Assembly: GCA_946122785.1 (NCBI GenBank)
Contig: CAMGYJ010000004.1
Location: forward strand, 19,676,150-19,740,149
Direction: 5' to 3'
Source: Linum tenue
Lineage: Eukaryota > Streptophyta > Magnoliopsida > Malpighiales > Linaceae
Length of the DNA: 64,000 nucleotides
A program made the translations under genes and the position numbers. The stretch's first letter is position 1. The number at the start of each line of letters is the position of its first letter. The notes beneath the pieces are model-generated. The model was not told where the DNA came from. It saw only the letters and a program-made list of their open reading frames with translations, and searched no databases. Of the stretch, positions 9,237-20,470 are shown in pieces.

Positions 9237-10790
9237 TGATGCACAGCGAACACAAAAAATGTGAAAAGATCAACATCATTTCCTGGCGAGATGATTCATT
9301 AATCGGTTCCAAATGAATAGAAACGGATTCGGATATATCGAATGAGGAAGTGGTGAAAATGAATAACAGCGACTGCTCTTACATACTCAGGAGACTCATT
9401 GATAACAAATATAAATGAAAAATCACTCTACCTTCGACAATCAGGAATGTGATGGTTGTATAGATGAGTATCCAAATTCGTTGGGCAAGCAAAGGATACA
9501 AATGAGCAAATCTGAGATGAAGAATAAGAGTGGAGGGAGAGATGTTTCTGAAGAAGTTAACATAAACCCAATGAGTGAGAAAACCTATATTAAAATGTGC
9601 CATCATGGATATCAGAGCTATGCATAAGTATCTATCTATATTAAAATGTGTTATTATGGGAATGTGAGACATGCATTAGTATATTACTTACTAACTCACA
9701 AAATATCTAACCTTATACTTGATTACTAAATTGAAGAAATGCAATCATTTTAGTTTGGTCTTTGTATAAAAAGAGGCCGCACCATGTTAAGAACATACAT
9801 TCCCATCGCAGATTGCATGAGCGTTTTTCCTTTTCGGAACACTCGAGCTCAATTGGAATACATAAACTATATTAACGAATTAAAAAGTACATTCCTATCT
9901 AACTACTCGATAATTATACATGCTCAAGCGTGCGTTTTTATGTCCGTCGTTTTCACATAAGATTGAACATACTCCGATGATCGTGGTAACTAAATTTGTA
10001 GAAGTTAACCTCTAATATAACATAGGTTTGTTGGGTCTAAAGAGGAAGGATCAACGAAAGCTCAGCAGAACTGGAACACGACAACGCTAAGAATTGGCAT
10101 TCACCGAAGTTGAAAATTGAAATTGCCTATTCACCCAACAATAAGCAAAACTAACAGTATATATATAGCACCCGGTAAGATCAAACAGCATGGCAGCAAT
10201 ATTGCAGTGAGCAACCACGCAAAAGTTATACAGTATAACATAAAGCAAAAGCACAGAGGGAATACATCGTCTGATAACATCCACATAGATACAGCCAGTA
10301 CATATTTGAAACAAAAAGGGCTAAACCACGGTCGTTCAAACACAGAGAACAACTCGCAAAACCAAGTTCAACATCTCCTTCTAATATAAAACAGCTACGA
10401 CTCCGAGGGCACCATCGAACATAGATCAGTTCCTGCTACAAACAAAATAGGAAGATGAGAAACATTGTATGCACAAAAACTAACTTGCAACAAAGATACG
10501 ACGGAAAGACCAAGGAGTAACCTTCAACCCATGATCACTTCTTAATCAAAGCATGCTTTGCCGCCGAATTTTTCTGACTATCCACTGAAGAATCCATTTC
10601 CATATTAACTCCTGCCTGCGAGGGAGCACCATGTGAAACTTGAGCGACATCGGCAGCATCCAATTTCTCCACTTTTATCTTGGCGAGTGGAGAGACCAAC
10701 CTTCAACCAAATAGAGTTCCTAATTGTCAGAACCAGGGAGACAACACATGTATAAGACAATGGAGAACCGGTAATGTACAATAGAAATAC
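9237..10790. other. Spacer between Helitron RPA-like and Rep-helicase genes
   Basis: AT-rich. It contains a degenerate direct repeat of about 55 bp (9592-9690) built on TATATTAAAATGTG followed by CATCATGGATAT or TATTATGGGAAT, which resembles Helitron 5'-end sequence but was not resolved. The stretch 10531-10700 (minus) stays open for about 57 codons to a TGA and could be a further RPA exon (RLVSPLAKIKVEKLDAADV...). I could not find a phase-compatible donor for it. Confidence 0.4.
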
Positions 10791-12652
10791 TTATAGCGAT
10801 GCCAAAGGCGAGGCAGCGATTGAACCTAAGGGCTTCCCAGGAGATGATTCGGGGGAAGGCTTGAGAATCTTTGAAGCAGGCATAGATAAATCACGACCAA
10901 CATCTTGAGAACTCATCGACTCATCAATCCTGGTTGATCGCCTGGGGACCATCGAAGCAGCAGACTGGGTGGATGGAGCGCTGGATTGGACTGCAGAAGA
11001 CGCGACCACAGTTGCAGCAGGTAGGGTGTACCCCACCTGTACACCCATCACTGAAAGCTGCGAATCGCCGAGAACCCGCGACGCAGCATCAATATCCTCA
11101 CCTCCGACATTTACAAGAATAGGATCCCGCAAAATCCTGGGCGCAGGGCTAGAAAATCTGCAAACCATAATAACCAATTCAGACAACATCCCTAAACAAC
11201 ATCACAAATAAGTAAAATAAGCTTCACGAAAACTATGATCACCTCTCAATTACATCCTCCTGGTCAGCGATGCTAAATGGCACAGCTGATGCTTCAATAG
11301 GTTTCCCCATCGTCCTAGATAAGGCCACCAACTGCCCCAAAGTCTTGGTGCGACGATCTGCATCAGCTGTAGCTTCAGCAGTAGTAGCAAACTCAACTGG
11401 CAGGGACGCAACAGTCTCGTGTTTCTCAGCAAACCTGGCAGAGATCCAAGCACCATAAGCACAACAACATAGAGTTCTTAACACACAACACATTACACGA
11501 ACATGACACATAAAAACGGATACAGCCCGCAATTAGCTTACCTAGATGCAAGATAATAAGCCTTAGGTACTGGCGGGTTGACTGCCACGCGAGTAGCGGC
11601 CGAACTGGACAGGACATAATCATCTAAAAAGAAGCACAAAAGAGACAGAAGAGAGGGGAAAACCAAGCACGCTAATGAGCACCACATAATCTCGAGAAAA
11701 GGTGCATGCAATAAGGCAACCACAACGTACCCCCCAACTTATTAACCAGCAAGCCGCCAAATGCCAATATGACAGCTTCAATCGAGTCAGCCTGAGTGAG
11801 AGCAACATGATCCAACACTGTCGAGAACTCATCCCAGAGCGTAATCGAGACCCTCGATCCACTGAGGAAGTATATAGGGACACGTAAGAAAAGCAAAAAA
11901 CAAACACGACACATACAACCAAACTCAGAAACCCAGGAAAAACGCGCAATACCTTTCATCCTCAATAATAACCCTCTGCTTGACAGCGGGACCGTTATTG
12001 GTGATCTTGTGGGATATCCCACTGATCGAATGGAGTCTGCCAACAACATCTACGAAGAAAGACACACATCGGCAAAATCTTAGCAAACAAACAAAAGACA
12101 TATAAGCAAAACCTAACCCGAGAAAACAAACCCACTGACCTGTCAAGTAACGATGATTACCGGCACGAATACTTAACTGGGAGAAAACCACAAACTCGTA
12201 AGCATCAACTGGGAAACTCTCAGCAGGAAGTGCACAGGGCAGGAAAGAAGATGAAGGCGAAAGACCCAAAGCCAAATCAAAAGAACACGACCAATACTGA
12301 TTCGGGGGATTGCTCAGAGCGAAGGACTTTATGACATATATCATCCCAACCGAGAGATTACGACGAATCCCAACAGCCATTGAAGTTGGCGAAACGCCCT
12401 GAATCAACATACCCTGCGCAGACCACGCCATTCCGGCTCGTGAACAAAGCAAAGCGGCGAGAACAAATCAGAGCACAGAAGAGTAAGCGAGAAGGGCAAG
12501 AAACTAACCGTTTCGTCGGTCCAAAGAGTGCAGTAATTTTAGATCCTGTTGTCCCCCGGAGACTTCGACGGCCACACATGCAGCAAGCGGAGGCGCAAAG
12601 AAATCCCGGCATTGCGCGGGCCGCCGAGGTTACAAAGCAATGTGAATTCCAT
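10791..12652 (-). pseudogene. RPA70/DUF223-like OB-fold protein, seven exons, one nonsense codon
   Basis: This is a single-stranded-DNA-binding protein of the replication protein A large-subunit type, as often carried by plant Helitrons. The model (minus) has exons 12652-12509, 12413-12140, 12049-11953, 11861-11731, 11623-11542, 11434-11243 and 11157-10791. Every junction has GT...AG and the phases match, giving 429 codons. Exons 1-2 form a first OB region (LRLLHVWPSKSPGDNRI, GMLIQGVSPTSM, MIYVIKSFALSNPP). Exons 3-5 form a second (DVVGRLHSISG, SRVSITLWDEF, ILAFGGLLVNKLGG, SSSAATRVAVNPPVP). The tail is Ser/Pro-rich with no zinc-binding DBD-C. One lesion is visible: TAA at 12539-12541 where a Tyr is expected before NYCTLWTDET. 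It may be the Helitron's RPA gene or an independent copy. Confidence 0.8.
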
Positions 12653-13464
12653 GTTCTTGGAGACGGAGAGAACCGAAGAGGGTGGGAACTTTTTTTTTTT
12701 TTAGAAACAGACCAGAACGACAGAGAAGAAGTTTCGGCGCCACAGGAGAGTATAAAAAAGAGGGACAGGAAATCAGCTTAAAGGGCGGTGCATGTCAGTT
12801 TATGGTCCAATAACGAACGGAAACGTAAGATAGGGCAAATAGCACCCTCGCAAAGAGATAAGGACGGGGGCAAATAAGAAACCGCCAGGGATAGGAAGTA
12901 TAAAAAGAAGCGGAGAATTTTGAGGCGCCGAAGCGGCGGGTGTCAGATACCAGGCCAAACGCAAAGAGTTACGCACTCCCCGAGGCCCAAATGCACGAGA
13001 ATGTGCAGAAAGAAGAAGAGGCCATCATTGGCCTTAATTCAGAAAAGCAAGAACAAATATACACGGCAAGAGAGAAAAGCAATGAATGACGTATAGAATG
13101 ATCGGTGTAATCATTATAAGAAGGTATAACTCTCGGTGAGGATGCTCGAAGGAAATAGAAAGCGAAGGGAGGATGGACGTGCAGCTGAGGGCAACGCGGC
13201 ACACACAGCAACAACGGCGGGACCCAGACGCAGGAAGCCAATCAATCAGCAAAGGCGGCTGGTCCCAATCGCAGAGGACGCACCAATGGGAGGAGGGTGA
13301 ACAGTAATTTTGAGTCTAAATGAACAGGAATTTCGTGTCTAGGCGTACAGTAACTTGTCTTTGCAAATAACTTGTTCTAATGGGCATATTCAAGAGCAGT
13401 AACCTCAATCCTCAATAAAGTAACTATTTTCTTGTAAGTTTTTTTTTTCTATTGATCTTGAAGC
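12653..13464. other. Upstream region of RPA-like gene
   Basis: No gene is seen. It includes poly-T/A stretches (12690, 13440) and a GC-richer block (12780-13300) with no convincing ORF. It ends at the Ty3 target site GAAGC. Confidence 0.3.
13460..13464 (+). repeat. Target-site duplication GAAGC (left)
   Basis: Identical to 18831-18835, directly flanking the two LTR ends. This proves the boundaries of the Ty3 element between them. Confidence 0.95.
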
Positions 13465-14892
13465 TGACTCGCTAAAACACAACACCTAACAATGGCCAAG
13501 TGTAACCAATGAAAGGGACTGCAGTATAGTGGCACAAGTAATAAATATCGAATCCACGGGTCTCTAGAGTTACTATTACTCAGCTTTAGTTCATTATCTA
13601 GCAAACTAGATTAAGAATTGATTGATAAACTACTCTACTGACTACTCTACTAATTACAAGTTGGGAACTCACTTAGGTATGATTCCCCCTAGCTCCTCAA
13701 TTAGGTCCAAGTTGCAATTACCTTTGGTTGATCTACTATTGATTAAACTGCGGAAGATCCTAAATTAGCTTGGAATCTCTTAAGCTGACCAAGCCCTCTC
13801 AGACAGAATACCCGGCAGGCGACTAGCCTTCACCGGGATAGACTGCTAAGGCGATTCACACAGATCTCCACTACTGGAATGAATTCCAGTACAAAGCAGT
13901 GAATTGATTGACTCTCGCACAACCAATTCACTACTATCAATCAAGGAAGCTCTCTTAACCTAATCAGATTCTATCTATCATAGGTTAAAGCAGAAATCAA
14001 AAGAATTTGATCAAGATCCAATTGACTCAATAAATCATGCCTCAATCGATTATAATCAAACAATATAGCATCCAAAACTTCATACAAGAAAGATCCTAAC
14101 TCATGGAACTAGGGTTCCTCAAAACCTAAGTGAAGGAAAGTTACTCCATAGAGAAGAGAGAGACTGCAGAAATCTGATCAAGATCTTCAATCTCCATCTC
14201 CAAGCTTGATTCCTGAGCTCCAATGGCGAAGAAATCCTCCAAAATAGCTCCAAGAATGTTCCCAAGTCGCTCTCTCTCTCTAGGGTTCGTCCCTTGGGTG
14301 TTTGGGATCCAAAACCCAGCTCTCTCCCTTTCCTTTTGCTGAAAATCGGGTTTTAAACATCAATTCCCGACTCACACGGGCAGGCAGCACGGCCGTGCAG
14401 CTCACCCAGTTGCCCGTGCGAAGGCTCGGTGATTTCCGCACGGCCACGACTCGCACGGCCGTGCGCTCACCTTGCACGGCCGTGCAGCTCACCTTGCACG
14501 GCCATGCGGATTTTCTGCTCTGCCCGTGTGGCTTGCTCAGCCTCTGTTTAATGCTTCGTTTCTCCCTCGTCCGGACTCTGAATCAGTCGCCGTTTGATCC
14601 CAGATGCTCGTAGTCTCGTCCTCTTTCGTTTCATAACAAGCTTGCATGATTCTTTGTCCATGAAGTGAGGTAAAAATCCATTCTTCTTCAGGTCATGCCC
14701 GAGTTTCTTCTCTCGAATCGTCAATTGATCTCTGATTGACTTGAAACTTGCGCCTATGCTTCACTTTATGTGCTAGGACCTGAAATGGGACAAAGGAACA
14801 CAACCTAGCATAAAATAGGCCAAAGACGCAATAATTCAAGCTCAAACAATCAAGAAACAAAGGGGAAAACATGTGCAAATACCGAGTCATCA
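13465..14892 (-). repeat. 3' LTR of non-autonomous Ty3 element
   Basis: In element orientation it starts TGATGACTCGG and ends TTTTAGCGAGTCA. Nearly identical to 17413-18830; the main difference is a 12-nt duplication of an ACTCTACTG-type phrase near 13637. Three perfect GCACGGCCGTGC palindromes lie at 14388-14480. Confidence 0.95.
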
Positions 14893-14907
14893 AATCCCCC
14901 CACACTT
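14893..14907 (-). promoter_or_regulatory. Polypurine tract (plus-strand primer)
   Basis: Minus strand AAGTGTGGGGGGATT lies immediately before the 3' LTR start TGATGAC, which is the standard position for priming plus-strand DNA synthesis. Confidence 0.9.
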
Positions 14908-14912
14908 AACTG

Positions 14913-14932
14913 TTTGCTTGTCCCCAAGCAAA
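14913..14932 (-). other. Hairpin just upstream of the polypurine tract
   Basis: Perfect 8-bp stem TTTGCTTG / CAAGCAAA around a GGGA loop, ending 5 nt before the PPT. It may assist RNase H cleavage, RNA stability or 3' processing. Confidence 0.6.
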
Positions 14933-15770
14933 CCTAACTCAAACCAATGCAACTCTCCAGACCTCTATAGCAACAAACACCCCAGATCGTAGGTAGAGGA
15001 CTTCCTAGATCATTTAGCAACTTACGAGGTCAACCGACACACAAGTCATCTCATAGCTTCTTCGGCGAGAGCACTAGTATCGAGTTGGCATCATGGCAAA
15101 TAGTGAACAGAGGACAAATAAATTGTGGATGAAGAGATTCTCAAAAACAAAAGATCATGGACTCACATTTTTCAAGGTGCTCTATTTTCTTCTTGAAGAT
15201 GGTTGGAACCCCTTTTCTTTTCTGTTTTGCTTGTTTTCTGTTATTTTTTTTTATTTCAAGGGTCCCAACCTGCTCTTACCGGCCATGCCAGGAGCGGATG
15301 TCTCGAGCCTCGTGCGGGGGAAAGACATGTAAGGGGGCTGGTGGTAGTAGGTGGAAATTGAGAACGAATTCCCGTCTCCCCTTACACACTTTCGCCCTAT
15401 TCGCACGGGAGACGTTATTTTGAAGCACATTTTCGAGCACCTGTTAAACTCAAAACATGATACAAGAGTCCATGACAGGTAGAGAATCCACAACACCACA
15501 CAATTCAAGGGTCCTAAGATCACTAATTCACTCAATCAACCAACACAATATGAAGAAGCAATGAGACTTCTTAAATGCATCAACATCCTCCATAGTGCTA
15601 CACTACCTCCCTAGGTTGCATATTACTATAAAGACTGTCAATTCAAAGCATACTGAGCAGGCAATTGCAGGGAACACGTACTTGGAGCCCTCAAATTTCA
15701 AAATTTGGACAGTGGACTAGGCTCCAAGCACACAAACAGCCAAACATTCACCCGCATACATAATCGAACA

Positions 15771-15785
15771 TCCCCCACACTTAAG
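15771..15785 (-). other. Internal polypurine-tract-like sequence
   Basis: Minus GCTTAAGTGTGGGGGA repeats the core of the true PPT about 0.9 kb upstream of the 3' LTR, preceded by TTGAGGACAATG. It could act as a second (central) plus-strand primer or be a relic of an older LTR junction. Confidence 0.5.
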
Positions 15786-16009
15786 CACGACATTGTCCTC
15801 AATGGAGGAAAGATAAGGAGTGTAGAACGAAGTTACCAGATCAAAGGTGAATGATGATGTACGGGTCAGGCGGTGCATTCCAGGAAGAGAGAGTACTCAG
15901 AACACAAACACCACACAAAATCTCACAAAGGTTGAGTTATTGACTCTAAAATCAAATAACAAAACTGACTCAACCGAGGAGAAATAGAGAAAGAAATGCA
16001 AACCGACTG

Positions 16010-16034
16010 GTTGGGTTGCCTCCCAACAAGCGCT
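16010..16034 (-). other. Conserved post-ORF RNA hairpin, copy 2
   Basis: Minus-strand AAGCGCTT then stem GTTGGG, loop AGGCAA, CCCAAC (16027-16010). It lies 38 nt after the stop codon of the 403-codon ORF. Compared with the copy at 97-122, the third stem pair is T-A instead of G-C, and the loop is identical. Confidence 0.65.
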
Positions 16035-16064
16035 TCTTTCACGTCGTGAGCCGGACGATGGCCC

Positions 16065-17276
16065 CTAAGTTTCGGTCCATGCTAGAACCTCCTTGAAGTT
16101 GAGGTTCTCATCTATGAGGTGGAGTCTCAAGTCACGAGCATGTGGTGTGGCAGGTGATGAAGGCTCATGTACTTGATGCAGATGAAGTCTCCACCCTCGA
16201 GACCTCTTCTTCTCTTCTCTCGTCTCATTGCCCCAAACCAGATAAGACAGCATCGATTGGCCACCATCGCGTCCACCAAGAGGGACCGATGTTGATGTGG
16301 CCTTGGTCTGGCAAAGAGACACTGCAAATGGGTCCTTGCCAAGTAGCTCCTCGAAGTTTGGTGGAGATATCACATGTAACTCATGGCCGGTGCAGGCCTC
16401 TTCCACCTTAATTCCGTCCTCAGCCTGGACGCCAATTGCTTCCTCAACCCCCCTTCCTTCTTCAAGTGGTATCACCCCTGGGAAATGATCGAGAACTTCC
16501 TCTTCTTTGCTTTCTTCCTCATCCTCCACAACTTCTTTCTGCACCCTTTCTTGCTCTTCTTCTTCTAGCACAGATTGGAGAGCAAGTCGCCATGCAATTT
16601 CTTCAATGAGATCATCTTGCATCTCCTCGATCGGGCCCAGCATGTTAGAGCAGAAATAAGGAATTTTGTGATCTGCAACCAGAGGACTTTCCTGATCATG
16701 ATTATCATGGGAGTTCTCTGTGATAACTTCTGTATGCTCCTCAACATCCCCGTTGCCCTTGTCATTCTCCACCTCTTCTAGCGTAGTAGCAGAAAGGTGA
16801 TCTCGAGCAGGATGTGAGCAAACTTGCTTCACCCACTCTGTTTGCTTCGCTGAGCACTGAACAGTCTGCTCCATGTCATGGAGAAATGAGGGATCGGACG
16901 AGGCAAGGGCTTGGATTTGAAGATCCATCTTGGAGCATGCTCTCTCAGTGTCTCGAGCAAACTGCTCCACGAGAAGCCTCAATTCATAGTTTGGATCTGG
17001 CTGTGGAGTGTAGCACGGCTCTGCAGATTGGCCCGTGAAGGCCGCCATGGGTAACTCCAGCGCCGATGGCCCTTCTGGTTGTGGGAGAAATTCTTCTTGG
17101 TAATGAGGTTGTTCTTGATATGCCCAGGGGTCTGGTTGTTCTCCGTAGAAAGGGGGTTGGTACTGGAACCCGAATCCATAGTCTTCTCCTCCTTGATTGC
17201 TACAGGGAGTCTCGGGGTAATACCACTCGGATGGTGGTGGATACCCCCAATGATTGGAGAAGCCATGAGGATCCAT
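16065..17276 (-). CDS. Acidic 403-aa protein of non-autonomous Ty3 element, function unknown
   Basis: ATG at 17276, about 130 nt after the PBS, makes this the first and only ORF of the element. The N-terminal 90 residues are rich in Tyr, Pro, Gly and Gln (MDPHGFSNHWGYPPPSEW...). The middle carries a possible helical segment (FARDTERACSKMDLQIQAL). Residues of about 225-300 are strongly acidic and probably coiled-coil (SVLEEEEQERVQKEVV, EDEEESKEEEVLDHF). The C-terminus is more ordered (NFEELLGKDPFAV, LHLIDENLNFKEVL). No zinc knuckle, aspartic protease, RT or integrase motif is visible. It could be a diverged gag-like or RNA-binding protein. The intact frame suggests selection or recent amplification. 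I do not recognise its function. Confidence 0.8.
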   Translation of the reverse strand: MDPHGFSNHWGYPPPSEWYYPETPCSNQGGEDYGFGFQYQPPFYGEQPDPWAYQEQPHYQEEFLPQPEGPSALELPMAAFTGQSAEPCYTPQPDPNYELRLLVEQFARDTERACSKMDLQIQALASSDPSFLHDMEQTVQCSAKQTEWVKQVCSHPARDHLSATTLEEVENDKGNGDVEEHTEVITENSHDNHDQESPLVADHKIPYFCSNMLGPIEEMQDDLIEEIAWRLALQSVLEEEEQERVQKEVVEDEEESKEEEVLDHFPGVIPLEEGRGVEEAIGVQAEDGIKVEEACTGHELHVISPPNFEELLGKDPFAVSLCQTKATSTSVPLGGRDGGQSMLSYLVWGNETREEKKRSRGWRLHLHQVHEPSSPATPHARDLRLHLIDENLNFKEVLAWTET

Positions 17277-17389
17277 GATTCAGATCTGCACCAACAAAAA
17301 CAAAAACACCCAAGTGAAAAGCAAGGGTGGAAAACAAAAGAAAAACGCTAAAGTAACAAACTTCTGCCTTTCCTAATAATCTAGAAAGT

Positions 17390-17406
17390 CCCCGACAACG
17401 GCGCCA
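17390..17406 (-). promoter_or_regulatory. Primer binding site (tRNA-Asp)
   Basis: Minus TGGCGCCGTTGTCGGGG starts 6 nt inside the 5' LTR. It matches the complement of the 3' end of plant tRNA-Asp except for one position (GCC to GTC). Asp-primed starts are typical of Athila/Tat elements. Confidence 0.88.
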
Positions 17407-17412
17407 AAAACT

Positions 17413-18830
17413 TGACTCGCTAAAACACAACACCTAACAATGGCCAAGTGTAACCAATGAAAGGGACTGCAGTATAGTGGCACAAGTAATAAATATCGAG
17501 TCCACGGGTCTCTAGAGTTACTATTACTCAGCTTCAGTTCATTATCTAGCAAACTAGATTAAGAATTGATTGATAAACTACTCTACTAATTACAAGTTGG
17601 GAACTCACTTAGGTATGATTCCCCCTAGCTCCTCAATTAGGTCCAAGTTGCAATTACCTTTGGTTGATCTACTATTGATTAAACTGCGGAAGATCCTAAA
17701 TTAGCTTGGAATCTCTTAAGCTGACCAAGCCCTCTCAGACAGAATACCCGGCAGGCGACTAGCCTTCACCGGGATAGACTGCTAAGGCGATTCACACAGA
17801 TCTCCACTACTGGAATGAATTCCAGTACAAAGCAGTGAATTGATTGCCTCTCGCACAACCAATTCACTACTATCAATCAAGGAAGCTCTCTTAACCTAAT
17901 CAGATTCTATCTATCATAGGTTAAAGCAGAAATCAAGAGAATTTGATCAAGATCCAATTGACTCAATAAATCATGCCTCAATCGATTATAATCAAACAAT
18001 ATAGCATCCAAAACTTCATACAAGAAAGATCCTAACTCATGGAACTAGGGTTCCTCAAAACCTAAGTGAAGGAAAGTTACTCCATAGAGAAGAGAGAGAC
18101 TGCAGAAATCTGATCTAGATCTTCAATCTCCATCTCCAAGCTTGATTCCTGAGCTCCAATGGCGAAGAAATCCTCCAAAATAGCTCCAAGAATGTTCCCA
18201 AGTCGCTCTCTCTCTCTCTAGGGTTCGTCCCTTGGGTGTTTGGGATCCAAAACCCAGCTCTCTCCCTTTCCTTTTGCTGAAAATCGGGTTTTAAACATCA
18301 ATTCCCGACTCACACGGGCAGGCCGCACGGCCGTGCAGCTCACCCAGTTGCCCGTGCGAAGGCTCGGTGATTTCCGCACGGCCACGACTCGCACGGCCGT
18401 GCGCTCACCTTGCACGGCCGTGCAGCTCACCTTGCACGGCCATGCGGATTTTCTGCTCTGCCCGTGTGGCTTGCTCAGCCTCTGTTTAATGCTTCGTTTC
18501 TCCCTCGTCCGGACTCCGAATCAGTCGCCGTTTGATCCCAGACGCTCGTAGTCTCGTCCTCTTTCGTTTCATAACAAGCTTGCATGATTCTTTGTCCATG
18601 AAGTGAGGTAAAAATCCATTCTTCTTCAGGTCATGCCCGAGTTTCTTCTCTCGAATCGTCAATTGATCTCTGATTGACTTGAAACTTGCGCCTATGCTTC
18701 ACTTTATGTGCTAGGACCTGAAATGGGACAAAGGAACACAACCTAGCATAAAATAGGCCAAAGACGCAATAATTCAAGCTCAAACAATCAAGAAACAAAG
18801 GGGAAAACATGTGCAAATACCGAGTCATCA
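17413..18830 (-). repeat. 5' LTR of non-autonomous Ty3 element
   Basis: TGATGACTCGG...GCGAGTCA, 1,418 bp, followed on the element's inside by the PBS. Few differences from the 3' LTR are visible, so the insertion is fairly recent. It contains three perfect GCACGGCCGTGC palindromes (18326-18422). Confidence 0.95.
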
Positions 18831-20340
18831 GAAGCATTATTGTGGGGCTTCAAGATCTTTGTTTATATTCTGCAAAAAAACTTCTATAACAAAATTTCTT
18901 GTTTTTGAAAATTTTATGTAAGATAATTTTTTTTTGTGTCGATCGGATATCCGAGTGCAAAGTTATGATAATTCAAAGTTTATAGAAATCACAAACTGGC
19001 CCCCTTTTTGGAGCAATAAATAGTTGGATTGTCCATCAATTTTGGTGTTAGATTGCTGCAGTAAAAAACAATTTGTATAAATCGCGTCTATTTGGAGTGA
19101 TTTGAGTCAGATCGCTTTGCTCTTCAGGGAACCATCACGAAAATTGTTGGCCACTACAGCAAACCACATCAAACTTGTGTATTTGGGAAATTCTATTGCA
19201 AGTGTAATCGTAGTGACTTTTTTCCGAGTAACTTGTATTTTTGTGGAAACAAATATAACCAAAGTGTAACACTCTAACCTGAACAAACACTACTTTTACC
19301 AAAATATCCTAGTTAAACCGTTAACAAAAATAAGAAATTGGAAAGGGAAAAATAATGGAAAATCTTTCTATAATGTTCTTAATAAATTCTTTCAAAATTA
19401 AAAATCACCATTCCTCGAAACTTGCATAAGTGAAAATCATAAAAATTCTTAATAAATGTGCATCAAGTCTCAAACCCAAAAGACGTACGAGAACTAAATT
19501 CTTCATACCGAAAGTCCTTTTGAGTCTTGAACCTTGTCATGATCTAGCTGACTACCTCAAATGAACTATTGATAACCCTACAATTGCTGAGTGTAGACGG
19601 GGTTAGTCCTAAGTCCTACCTTCATATTACTTGATAAAGAAGTGAATTGACATACATGCATAATGCACTTGTTCACGATCATGCAATGCTTGACTGTATT
19701 AAACTTTGTTTACTTGGAAATAATTTCGTGAAAGGGAGCCTCGATCTCAACTTAACTAGCACACTACCATGGTCACCAACTTACTTACTTATAACATGAA
19801 CATAACTTATAATAGTGGTTTTCTCACATGGAAAACACAGCACAATACGCTCTACATAGATGTGTGATAGCTCATAATAGGACCACCTTTTAACCCAAGG
19901 GTGAGGATTCGTAACCTCCTTATTACCCATGAGTGGGGTTCGTAACCTCCTTACAATCCAGGAGTGGAGATCCGTACATAAAATACTCCCTCACTATGGA
20001 GAGTGAGGTGTCCATGTATTGCTAGCTAAGTGAGGGTTAAAGCATGATCTTGCTTACTTATTAATCAACTGAGTACACTTGCTAAATTTGATCTCCACAG
20101 AATGTGAGGATATAATAGGCTAGGATACTTAAAATGTAACTTGCAATACCTCGTCTTAAAACATAGGTTCATGATGCAATGCGATGATTACTGTAATTTT
20201 GGAAATTCACATAATAAACTTAATAAAAGATTAAAGAGTCACAACTTAACGACTGATCGTAATAAGTAATAACTTAAAATGAGAATAAAATGAATACATG
20301 AACATATAAATCAATTAAACCACACAATTAGATAATAAAT
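18831..20340. other. AT-rich region, possible old LTR remnant
   Basis: TSD GAAGC sits at 18831-18835. No ORF is seen. A TGTAACACTCTAACC phrase at 19265 resembles chromovirus LTR starts but no partner was found. At 19885-19985 a module of about 35 bp (GGGTGAGGATTCGTAACCTCC-like) occurs three times in degenerate form. Confidence 0.35.
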
Positions 20341-20470
20341 AGCGCCTGTTTTGCATTAGGGGTCCAGTGGGATGCGGTAGGCTTCACCGTAAGCCCCTGT
20401 ACACTCCTTTTTAGTCTAGGCGTCTATTGTCCCAAAAATTTCCCGACCTTTCCCTCCGATGACCCGCTAA

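Larger units (their letters stand above)
4441..12652 (-). mobile_element. Autonomous-type Helitron (remains), Rep-helicase plus probable RPA gene
   Basis: Two minus-strand genes lie in tandem: an RPA-like OB-fold gene (10791-12652), then Rep-helicase (9236 downwards). Plant Helitrons commonly encode both, so one element is inferred. The 3' end (hairpin and CTRR) would lie left of 4441 and is hidden by the Ty3 insertion. I could not fix the 5' TC terminus; it may lie right of 12652, where a second Ty3 element inserted at 13465. Both genes carry disabling mutations, so this copy is dead. Confidence 0.6.
13465..18830 (-). mobile_element. Complete non-autonomous Ty3/gypsy (Athila/Tat-like) element
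   Basis: 5,366 bp on the minus strand, with two LTRs of about 1.42 kb, a 5-bp TSD GAAGC, a PBS complementary to tRNA-Asp and a PPT AAGTGTGGGGGGATT. The 2.5-kb interior encodes only one protein of 403 codons. No protease, reverse transcriptase or integrase motif is present in any frame. It therefore depends on another element for transposition. It inserted upstream of the Helitron RPA-like gene. Confidence 0.93.

Noticed and set aside
19265..20340. Possible chromovirus LTR starting TGTAACACTC
   Set aside because: No second LTR, TSD, PBS or PPT could be matched, so only a remnant is suggested.
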